Origin: Paralichthys olivaceus
Lineage: Eukaryota > Chordata > Actinopteri > Pleuronectiformes > Paralichthyidae
Length of the DNA stretch: 64,000 bases
Direction of reading: 5' to 3'
NCBI RefSeq assembly: GCF_024713975.1
Contig: NC_091094.1
Coordinates: 24,948,501-25,012,500 of the forward strand
Each line of letters opens with the position of its first letter. The stretch's first letter is position 1. Both the position numbers and the translations under genes were made by a program. A model generated the notes under the pieces. The model worked only from the letters and a program-made list of their open reading frames with translations. It did not search any database and was not told where the DNA came from. Below, piece by piece: positions 1-9,003 of the stretch.

Positions 1-1350
1 TGGCTCATTACTTCACTGTGTCATGTGTTACTACCACTGTACATGCACATCTTCTGATGCCTTCAAGAGATATCAGAAGTTTCCCCATTTCTCTTGTGTC
101 AAGTATATATTTGACTACAACTGGCTCTGAAACAGTGTGATGTCAAACGTCAGATTTAAGTGGAGATGAATATGAGAACAGTCCAGTGTCAAACTGGGAG
201 CACACGTCATACTGCACGATGAAGGGGATACATTCAAGTGAAGAACTGATGAGAGCATGTTTTTGAGGGATCTCCGCTTATAAACCACTTCTGTGAGGAA
301 AACATGAATAAACTGCTCCTGTTTTAGCTGCTATTTGTAACCTTTGCAATTTGAACTGTGCTGGAAATGATGTGATGTAAACAAATCACCAGTTAGAATG
401 AAAGTGTGAGCGGGACAGATGTCAAATATCAGAGTTCACCACAAAGTTGTTTTTGACTTTTCAATTATTTTGTGATTTGAGTGTAATTTAAACCATGTGA
501 GACATTTAGAGGGGAATTTACTTCACATGTCAAAAAGTAGGTACAAGATTCAATAACACAATTTACTCTATTTAAGCATGTACTTTACTGTAATACAGGT
601 TGGTCATGTGTGTTTATGTAAAATGTTAATCTGAAATGTAATCATAGCTTTCAGATAAACGTATTATGGTATGGTAATAATCACCCCTTATATGTAGGAG
701 TAGAAGCATAGATTATCATAAATGGAAATACCCAACTGAATTACACGATAAGAGTAGAGAAGACTTTTTCAAGTTTTTTATTCCCACTATTGGGACATTT
801 GTTGTGTTACATTAGCAAAGAGGTAAAAAAAAAAAAAAGCCTGAGTAAGATTATTCTTGTGCAGGAAGAAGAACCCTTTAGGTTGATCAATATGATGGTA
901 TGACTGCTTCCCCATCAGAGATGATACATTAGCTTTCATTCTCTGTCCCACTACTTTCACTGGCCTTTTTCACAGGAGACTGACTAGTTTCCTCCTGTCA
1001 GCAGTCGAGATTCAGGCCACTCCAAAGAAGATGGAGTGGATTGAAGCAGAAACATACTTTTGTTGATACATTTCTATCAATGATGCAAAGTTAGAATTGT
1101 GACCATGTTCAGTGTGAACACACTTTAACAGGTGGAACAGTAGAGAGAGAGAGATGTTCACGACATGGTTTCCTCAGAAGAGTCCTGGATGTTTCTCCTA
1201 CTGTTGCTATTGATGTGTTTGCTCTAACCTACATTTGTGCTGAGTGTGTGCATGTGTGGTTCTGCTGAGTTCATCTGGATGGACGCTCCCTCCCAACTCT
1301 GAGCCTTTTTGCCTCTCCTCCTCCCCCCTCTCTCTGTATGTGTGTGTGCA
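1..1350. other. Upstream flank without a recognisable gene
   Basis: AT-rich, low-complexity vertebrate-like DNA with a short poly-A run near 827-838. I see no convincing exon, RNA gene or transposon here. The short open frames lack splice partners and family resemblance. The last 100 bases become pyrimidine-rich and lead into the TATA promoter described next. Confidence 0.5.
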
Positions 1351-1360
1351 CTCCGCTGGT

Positions 1361-1367
1361 TATATAA
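1361..1367 (+). promoter_or_regulatory. TATA box of the FBA-domain gene
   Basis: TATATAA in the context ggtTATATAAgcc. A TATA box places transcription start about 30 bases downstream, near 1390-1395. A good splice donor (GT at 1465-1466, GTGAGT) follows about 70 bases later, and a usable acceptor (ending 2346) precedes the first coding exon. The promoter assignment is inferred from this spacing. Confidence 0.45.
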
Positions 1368-1391
1368 GCCTTTATCACAAGGGTGCAACTC

Positions 1392-1464
1392 TGGAGAGGT
1401 GTATAAGTGACGATCCTAGAAAGGGGTAGAGGAAACAGACGACTACACTTGCTTTCACTTGGCT
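1392..1464 (+). other. Probable non-coding first exon (5' UTR)
   Basis: Inferred from the TATA box at 1361 and the splice donor GTGAGT at 1465. It would join to the acceptor ending at 2346, just before the coding start at 2376. There is an in-frame TGA shortly upstream of that ATG in the second exon, which fits this first exon being untranslated. The start is approximate. Confidence 0.35.
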
Positions 1465-2375
1465 GTGAGTAACACTTTGCTTCATGTGGCTCATATGTGA
1501 TTAGACAGAGTTGAACATGTTATTTATAGCAGAGCAGGACGCTACTGTGCATGCACTGTAATCTCTTGTGCCTGGAATGCAGAGTCTGCAGGGGCAGATG
1601 ACTCAGCTGTTTGTGTTTGGAGCCAGGATGAGCATGAATGCGGAGGGAATATGCAGCAAAGTGTTTAACACATACAAACCTGTTTTGTATGCCTCTGGTA
1701 AAATAGAGCTTTACTGATATTTCCACTTTTTACAGTAATTATCGTTGCTTGTGTTGTGACTGACCTAGAAGAATTCAAACATTATAGGCACAGACTCAGG
1801 AGAAACCTACAAAGAATACTTGTCATCAGGTTTCTTTCTGATATGGTATAAATCAGCTACATGGGGCAATAGTGTTTATAAAAAATACAAATAAAACACA
1901 ACTATATACCACTCCCAGTATTATGGTAAAATGAAACTATCCCCTTGAATCATTGTTTTCTAAGTGCAACCCCAGGTTGTTTTCCTGCTGGCTGATGTCT
2001 GCCGGTTGATCCTCTTTGATTCCTCCTTTTCAGGAAGGACAGAGGACGGCTTTGGCCCCAGCCAGCTGCTGTGCTGTGAGTCAGCAGACTGCATGGTGTT
2101 TGGGTTTGGAATCAATGGTGATGACTCTGCCCTGGTTTTATTTTTAACCTACTCAACCCTGGGGGACCGAACACTATGTCCGTCATTAGCCTCACTGAAC
2201 AAAGCCACAGTCATTTGTTTCCAACTCTATTAACGCTGCAAACATTTCAGACGGTTTTGAGTTGTGAGCTGATTCGACAGCCTTAGGGAACTGGAATGAA
2301 CACGTGTACTGATCCAATTTGCTCTTCCTTGATTTCACTCGGACAGGTCCTGCCTTCTCTGTATGAGCTGTAATC

Positions 2376-4600
2376 ATGGCGAGGAACCTGCTGAAGAATC
2401 CCAGTGGGGATGGTAAGGTGTCCTTTTACTTAGAGAGGATCAGCAATTATGGAACTGGTTGTTTTATGCAACAGAGTATGTGGACTATTTCTAAATTCAT
2501 GAGTGAGCTTTCACTATCCTTAAGTATAATTTTTATATTTAGAAAAAAAATGGAATTAGACCTTCTTTTGCAGGTCAAACTCCAAACCTCCCCTTGTAAT
2601 TGAACAGGACTTTAAGCATACACAGTAAAAAATACATGATACTGCTATTGGCAGTGTGAGAGTATTCATTATCCCTCTCAGAACAGCTGGAATTCTGGGA
2701 GCTGACGGAGAACGGCGGGAACCAGTGGACGGTGGAAGACATGCCAGGAGACTGTGGCCACGACTTCTCTAGTGACGGAGTGAGCAAGTACTTTGCGACC
2801 TCATTTGAGTGAGTGATTATCACTCTCTATTGTTTGTCGTTATATGACTGAACTTAAATGCTACAGAAGATGAATGCATGTTGGTTAGGTTTAGATTACG
2901 TTTGGCTATACTTCCTTAAGGTTAGAGTTTGCCGCATATTTGTACCATCCAGTCCAGTGTTTATTTACAACAATTCCTCCCCTGGTACTTAGTATTAGTA
3001 TGTTTCCTACGTTTATATTTCTTTACATTTGTACTTTCACAAACATACCACAGCAAAATCCTTATGCAAAACTGCTTGGCGGTAAAACCAGATTGTGATT
3101 CTAATATACCCTAGACAATGATAACTATGGGCTATAATGAGCTGCTTGTACAGACAACTTATGAGATCTTTTTTGACAGCTTGGAATAGATCTGACACTA
3201 TCAATAAGAAATGGTTCCATCATTATTATGATTCGATTTAGTTTCATTTCAGACTTAACTTATGTTTATCAGTAAAAGTATGGATGGTTTTGATTAAATG
3301 AAATGAAATAAAAAGATAAGAAATCAAAGCAATAAACATTCAACAATCAGATTATTTGAGCGAAAAGAAAACAACTGGATAAATGGACCAGTGTTTTTCA
3401 CAACAGATTCAACATTTGTCAGATTTGTGCTTTGGAATACTTAATTATGATACACATATTGTGTCCATGAGAACAGGGAGTTTAATAATAAAACCAGGAG
3501 TATGTGCCTTAAGTTATGTTGAAGATAGAGCTATTGTCTTCACAAATGGAGGAATAATTGGGTATTAGACTCTTCACCACAAAAACTGACCCCATTTATT
3601 TTATCATTACTGTTTTTGTCTTTTTAATTGTCTATTTGGAATTTGAACTTTGAATACAAAAGTCAAGTAGCCCCATAATGAAAATCATCATGTTACACAC
3701 AGCATATCTCAGTAGTATCATCTATTTAATATATACTGAATATGTCTTATTTAAATATGTGTGTCAATGTGAAAGTGAGTGAGTGACTGTTTTCATCAAT
3801 CCCACACCAAATCATTACGGTTTGTGTGTCCCAGGCTGTGTCTCAAGAGACAGGTGATCGACTTGTTAGCAGAGGGTTACTCTTGCGAGCAGCTGGACGC
3901 TCAGCCTGCCATCACAGTGGAAGACTGGTGAGACAGAGGTGGACTGACATGCATGTGGACACAGTGGATAAGTGTGGAGCGTCACTGTTTAATGTTGAAG
4001 CTCATCCTGCAGGTACTGTGGGAGGACAGACTGCGGCTGCACCTACCAAATGACTGTGTGTCTGCTGGATGAGAATCAAGAGGTCATGCAGGAGTTCAAA
4101 CCTGAGCCGGTGATTCTCGACCCAGACAATGACGACTGCTCATGGAGACAGGTACACAGACACAGAAAAACACACACACAGTCTCCATGACTTCAGAGGA
4201 CATTACCCAAAGGGTCAGAATATACTTGCTGTTAACTATACAAACGTGTGCATAAGATGGCTGCTTCATGTGTTCAGCATCCATTTGGTGCGTAGGTTGT
4301 GCACCTCCTCAGAAATTAACACAACACACATGCACGATGCAATACCCACAATAAAGGTCCACTGACAGGGTCAGTGGGCATATCATCAAGGGCACGTCAC
4401 ATTGGGGACTTTGGGACACATTGGGACACATTGGGCTTTTTATCCCCTCTCTGTTTGAACTGCAGATCGGCAATACATTTTCTGAGTATGGCCCTGGACT
4501 GCGCTTCATCTCCTTTGAACATGGAGGACAAGACACCAAGTTCTGGAACGGCTGGTTCGGAGTGCGGGTCACTGGGAGCTCTGTTACTGTTGATGTCTAA
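2376..4600 (+). CDS. F-box-associated (FBA) domain protein, NCCRP1/FBXO2/6/44-like, 5 coding exons
   Basis: Exons 2376-2412, 2682-2808, 3835-3927, 4013-4151 and 4466-4600 join in phase into 531 bases (176 residues and TAA). The product is essentially one FBA domain, the sugar-binding fold that recognises glycoproteins in FBXO2/FBXO6 and is found in fish NCCRP-1 (non-specific cytotoxic cell receptor protein 1). Diagnostic stretches are MARNLLKNPSGD at the start, EFWELTENGGNQW and MPGDCGHDF in exon 2, KRQVIDLLAEGY in exon 3, YCGRTDCGCTYQ in exon 4 and FEHGGQDTKFWNGWFGVRV near the end. The ATG is set by an in-frame TGA shortly upstream in the same exon. No F-box is visible, so NCCRP1/FBXO50-type is preferred over a true SCF substrate receptor. 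An upstream alternative exon carrying an F-box cannot be excluded. Family assignment is firm, the exact paralogue is not. Confidence 0.88.
2809..3834 (+). other. Large intron 2 of the FBA gene
   Basis: AT-rich intron of about 1 kb between a clear GTGAGT donor and a TGTCCCAG acceptor. I see no further exon or recognisable mobile element in it. Confidence 0.6.
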
Positions 4601-4742
4601 TGTGCAAGAAAAAGAAGAGAGGGAGGGAAAGGGAACTAAAGAGAAGAAAATGCCAAAAGATAAAGAGGGAAGGGAGGCGGGGGATGTATCAGGGCACAGG
4701 GTGAAGGGTTGCCTTACGCACCTACTGTAGCTTTTACCTCTG

Positions 4743-5638
4743 CACAGTGGCTTCAGAGATTATTCAGACCCCTTCACTTTTTGCACATTTTATTGTTTTG
4801 TTAATTTAAATTTTTTTTTAAATCATTCAATCATAAATGAAATGAAATATTCACAGTCCTGCAAATAAAAATGTCTCATTTGCAAATATATTCAGTCCCT
4901 TTGCTGGGACACTAAATACTGTGGTCAGGTGCAGCTTTAATTATCCTCGAGTTGTGTCCAGCCATTGGACAGAGGATAAACTGAATTGACTGGATATAAA
5001 TTGGAAATTGGAGCGCACACAAACATATGTTTATAAGGTCCCACAATTCACACTGCATTTCAGAACAAAAACCGAGTCAATTCCAGTGAACCCTCTGTTG
5101 ACCTCCAATAAACATGTGGCAAAGGTTTGAGTGTTTTCAGGAGCACACTGTCCACAGAAATTGTCAAATATGGGAGAAGCTGGTGGTAGTGTCGTGTTTT
5201 GGAGGAGGTTCTTAGCAGCAGGGACACAGAGACTGGTCAGAATAGAGGGAAGTTCACCTTTCAGCACAACAGTGCATGTTAACAAGACAACACAAGGGTT
5301 GTTCAGGACAAGTCTCAGATGAGGCCCAGATAAAGTCCAGACTCAAACCCCATAGAACCATTGTGGAAAAACTTGAAGACTATTTAGCTCACACACCTCC
5401 CCTCCAATCTGATGGCGCCTCAAAGGATCTCCCGGACAGAATGGGATGAACAGCCCTAAATCCATCTGTACAAAGCACTTCAACCAAATTTGAAGTTGCA
5501 ATTGCTGCTGAACGATCTTTGTTAAAACATGTTTTCATTATATCATTGTGGATCATTGAGTGTAGATTGATGGGTAAACATTAATTTTATTAGTTTAAAA
5601 GTGTGGGAAAGGCATGAAAACTCTCTGAATCCACCTTA
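4743..5638 (+). mobile_element. Degraded Tc1-like DNA transposon
   Basis: The left end (cacagtggcttcagagatta) and the right end read in reverse (taaggtggattcagagagtt) form imperfect terminal inverted repeats. The interior keeps recognisable pieces of a fish Tc1 transposase on the + strand: GGSVVFWRRFLAAGT near 5170-5216 and LVRIEG just after, then the 'gataaagtccagactcaaacccc' type block near 5326-5350. Frameshifts and stops are frequent and no full transposase frame survives. At about 0.9 kb it is shorter than an intact Tc1-like element (about 1.3-1.6 kb), so internal sequence has been lost. It lies about 140 bases past the FBA gene stop and carries an AATAAA (about 4865) which that gene could use for polyadenylation. 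Confidence 0.75.
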
Positions 5639-5989
5639 TTTTGCTGCTCATGCTGTGGAAACATGCAGCTGCTATGAAGACTGTAATTACTAATTTATGA
5701 GTGTGAACCACCGCAAAACACTGTCATGGCACAGCTTGGCTTTACATCATAGTCATGAATCCTGATCTTTAATTGAACTATCTTTAATTGAACTACTACC
5801 TCTGCATGGTGACATATGCTGTGGCTAAACCACATAACTTGTGTGGTGGCTTGACTGTTGTAATCAGTCAAATATGAATTAAAATGATGAAATTATTTGT
5901 CGTCTACTGTATTTTCTGTTTTATCAAGTAAAAGGAACTAATCAAGTGAATAGCATTAGCTTAGCAAACCGAGAGCGAGTTGTCTTCAT

Positions 5990-6550
5990 GTTTAATCAAC
6001 AAATTGGTTCGATAAGCTAACGCTAGCTCCGAGGCTGCTCGTTAGCCCGCTGAAGTTAGCTAGCCTTTAACCGGGTGAATACGCCCGAACACCAGGACAC
6101 AGCTGCTTTAAAAGAATACTGTACTGTTAAGCACCTGATGAGTGTTCTGCCATGTTGTGCAAAACTAGCAGCAGCAAACTCCGTGTAAACAAACACAGCT
6201 GATCGTCAACTGATCGTCAGCTGAGCTGCGGCTGCGCGCCTCAGTGACGTCACCCCAGTGAAAGACCAGGATGTAAATAAAGCAACTCGTTAAGCTAACG
6301 CTAGCTCCGAGGCTAGCGAGACTCACAGGGGACTAGTGCTGGCGATTCATAGTAAATAAAGAGTTTTGCGGTAGATAATGCGTTATTTAGAGGCTGTATT
6401 GTGGATGCCCCAATCACTTGCGTTGTATGGATATACGCCAATCACGTGTGGATCTAAAAGCGTCCGAAGGACTCCAAGTTACTCCAAACCTTTATGGGTG
6501 AGTAGATCTACATACCATATGCTGGAAATAAGGACCAGGTTGAAAAAAAA
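5990..6550. repeat. GC-richer repeat-like stretch with a 24-bp direct duplication
   Basis: A block beginning taagctaacgctagctccg and ending gaggct occurs identically at 6013-6036 and 6291-6314. It is embedded in sequence rich in gctagc and gttagc, of a kind common in dispersed fish repeats. I cannot name the family. There is no coding potential. Confidence 0.4.
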
Positions 6551-6554
6551 CTAA

Positions 6555-7819
6555 CTTCTCCTTTAATTATACGGACCTGATTGACAAGCTCAAGTGTATG
6601 ATAGATAAATAGAAACTTCTCCCCCTTTCATTGATTGGTCGTGTCAACATTGTTAAAATGGTTGTGCTTCCTAAATTTACTTATCTATTTCAGAATGTGC
6701 CTATCTTTCTCACCTCTTCCTTCTTCAAGATGTTAGACTCAATTACCATGCCCTTTGTCTGGGCCTCCAAGCCCCCCTGTATTTCAAAGGCCCACCTGCA
6801 GAAACCCACGGAGGAGGGTGGTCTAGGCCTCCCTGTCTTTAGGCATTATTACTGGGTTTTCTGGAATCAGTCCACGGCTGGGTGTGCAGCAGAGTGCAGA
6901 CCCTAGATGGTGCGAGATTGAGCTTAGTAATGCTGTATCACTTACTGGTGCCTCCTTATCAGCCATTCTATTCTCAAAACCTGACATTAAAATTAAATTG
7001 CTTTGCAAATTTTTTCCCCATATGTCAGAACCCTTGTTTTAAGCCAGGTGTGATGGATGCTGTCTTTAAGCACTGGTCAGATAAAGGTTTAAGCACTATC
7101 AAAGACCTCTACATTAATAATCATTTTTGCTTCTTTTGCTTAGCTCCAGGCAAAGTTCAACATCCTAGTCAATTTTTTCGTTATTTACAAATTAGGAATT
7201 TTGTTAAGCAATCATTTCCTGGTCTAGATGTGACCCCCATACAACATGTCTTCTATGATATCATGACCAAACCTCCCACCTCCAAGCATTTGATCTCTCG
7301 GCTTGTTAACCTCTTCTCTAAGGCAAACCCCTCTCTCCATCTTAAAGAGGCGTGGATCAAGGACATTGGTGAAGTAATCTCTGATGAGCTAAGGGTTAAA
7401 ACAGGATAAAGTTATGCTCTATTAATGCTTGACTTCAGCTCATTCAGTTTAAAGTAGTTCAGACTTAAACTAGCTTCAGGGCCCTTTCATAGAATATATC
7501 AGGAAGGACAGACACAAACTGGGACCTGAATGCTCTGCACTGTTTGTTTGTTTTTTTGACTTATCGATACTGAGACTTTGCTGTTCCCCTCTGGCTCAAG
7601 CCTCTTGGAATCAATCTATGTGAGTGGACTCCCTGTGACATCTGTTCAATGACATGTATATTTACACATTTTCTTTTCTCTAAGTTGAGTAAGGGCTGGC
7701 TGTATGTTTTTTTTAATTTATTTTTTTATGTTTTTGTGGTTTCCTCTGTCTTGGTATTGTGTATGTCTGTTTTTACAAAAAATTACAAAAATTGCATAAA
7801 TAGAATTTGCAAAAAGAAA
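6555..7819 (+). mobile_element. 3' fragment of an L1-like LINE (ORF2 C-terminal part and tail)
   Basis: Translated blocks match the region after the reverse-transcriptase core of fish L1-type ORF2: SLIGRVNIVKMVVLPKFTYL (about 6625-6687), then KAHLQKPTEEGGLGLP (about 6790-6834), then a later C-terminal block with KGLSTIKDLYI and FFRYLQIRNFVKQSFPGLD (7085-7230). A stop codon lies upstream of the first block (about 6609) and the frame shifts near 6870-6885, so it is dead. The 5' part with the endonuclease and RT catalytic motifs is absent, the usual 5' truncation. AT-rich untranslated sequence after 7409 runs to about 7819, where the USP array begins directly. Confidence 0.8.
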
Positions 7820-7893
7820 AGCTACATGAATCACATAAATTAGCTTTAGTTCAGCTAGTGATACTTACAACCAGTGGCTATGAAATGCAGCCT

Positions 7894-7944
7894 TTAACCC
7901 TAACCCTAAACCTAACCACCTCCACCCTAGCCCTAACCCTAACC
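7894..7944. repeat. Telomere-like CCCTAA repeats, interstitial
   Basis: Several perfect and degenerate CCCTAA units (aaccctaaccctaaacctaa, then ccctagccctaaccctaacc). The other units keep only about two CCCTAA units at the same place (for example 14917-14930). Sequence up to this point is shared with the other units; from here to about 8367 it is not. Confidence 0.7.
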
Positions 7945-8367
7945 AATCGGGGCCCTTGCCTAAACCTAAAACTCTACGTAGAACATCTTGGGGTTGGTGT
8001 CACAGAAGAAGAATACAAAATTCGTACAGGTCACAAAGGGAGATACATATGAAAAAAAATTCTACCACCAAGGATTATAATAAATAGATATAAAACATAT
8101 GAAATAGTAATCATTAGAAATAATAATATAACTAAAACATATTTAGTTTATAGAGAATCATTTGGGTCTTTGGTACCAAATTCGTAGTCTATAAAAAACA
8201 CATAGCAAATTGGGGGACCTTGTAACAAACGTAAAAATACCATAACAGCTATTCACATTAATAGATGTAGCATTAAATAAATAAACATGGATAAATACTT
8301 ACCTTAAAAATAATAAAACATTAAAAAAACAAAAAAAAGTTATTAAAAAAAATATAATATAAAAAAA
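7945..8367. other. AT-rich stretch unique to the array's left edge
   Basis: About 420 bases, strongly AT-rich toward 8050-8370 with many A runs. It replaces the roughly 880 bases (14931-15809) that occupy this position in the internal units. No gene is visible. Confidence 0.6.
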
Positions 8368-8464
8368 ATGTTAACTAGAAAGCACATAGAATGTTTAATC
8401 TGTGTCGAACAAATATACTATACAAATATATTGCAAATATAACAACAAATATACAGGTGTGAAT

Positions 8465-8863
8465 CAAAGTTATTATAGCTTTGAAATTTTCATTAGTTTT
8501 TATTTTTATTTCAGTTTAGTTTGAGTTAGTTCAACAAGTAATTTTGTAGTTTTAGTTTGGTTTTTATTTTGAGGAATCGACTAGTTTCAGTTTAGTTTTT
8601 ATTTAGTTTTAGTCTTAGTTTTTCCAGGTATTAAGAGAAAGCCTTGACTTGTAGACGCTGAAAAGTGATGAAACAATGTGTGACACCAAATATGGTTTAA
8701 CAAGTCCTTTCATTTCATTCTTTAACCATCACCTGCAGGAGAGGCAGTAGTCGAAGGACAAAACGAAACATTTTTTTTGTAATTGTAGTCTTTATTTCAG
8801 TTAACTAAATTACTTTTTCATTGCGAGTTACAGTCTTAGTTTTCATCAACTATAATAACCCTG
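8465..8863. mobile_element. hAT-type MITE, unit 1 (short form, 399 bp)
   Basis: The left end CAAAGTTATTATAG and the right end, read in reverse, CAGGGTTATTATAG are terminal inverted repeats. An 8-bp target duplication GTGTGAAT flanks it (8457-8464 and 8864-8871), the size made by hAT transposases. The interior is rich in AGTTTAGTTTTTATTT and codes for nothing. It lies 140 bp downstream of the USP stop codon and supplies an AATAAA on the - strand (8791-8796). Confidence 0.8.
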
Positions 8864-9003
8864 GTGTGAATGGAGCCAGAGGAGCTGTTTCTCATTTCAG
8901 GAGCTGTTTCTCATTTTAGGAGCTGCATGCTTCCAAGTCTGCACTCTCCTGTGCTGCTGTTGGAGCTGTTGAGCATGGTGGAGTCTCTCAGTCACGTTGA
9001 AGC

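Noticed and set aside
1244-2377. Short open frames upstream of the FBA gene as coding exons
   Set aside because: They are 60-90 codons, lie in the promoter, 5' UTR or intron, and show no family resemblance or splice-phase continuity with the gene.
5936-5952. A 17-base match aactaatcaagtgaata also present in the spacers (14943-14959)
   Set aside because: Short and AT-rich with no extended similarity on either side that I could follow; chance is plausible in 64 kb.
7894-7944. True telomere or chromosome end
   Set aside because: Only a handful of degenerate CCCTAA units, embedded between unique sequence and the gene array; interstitial remnants are common in fish.
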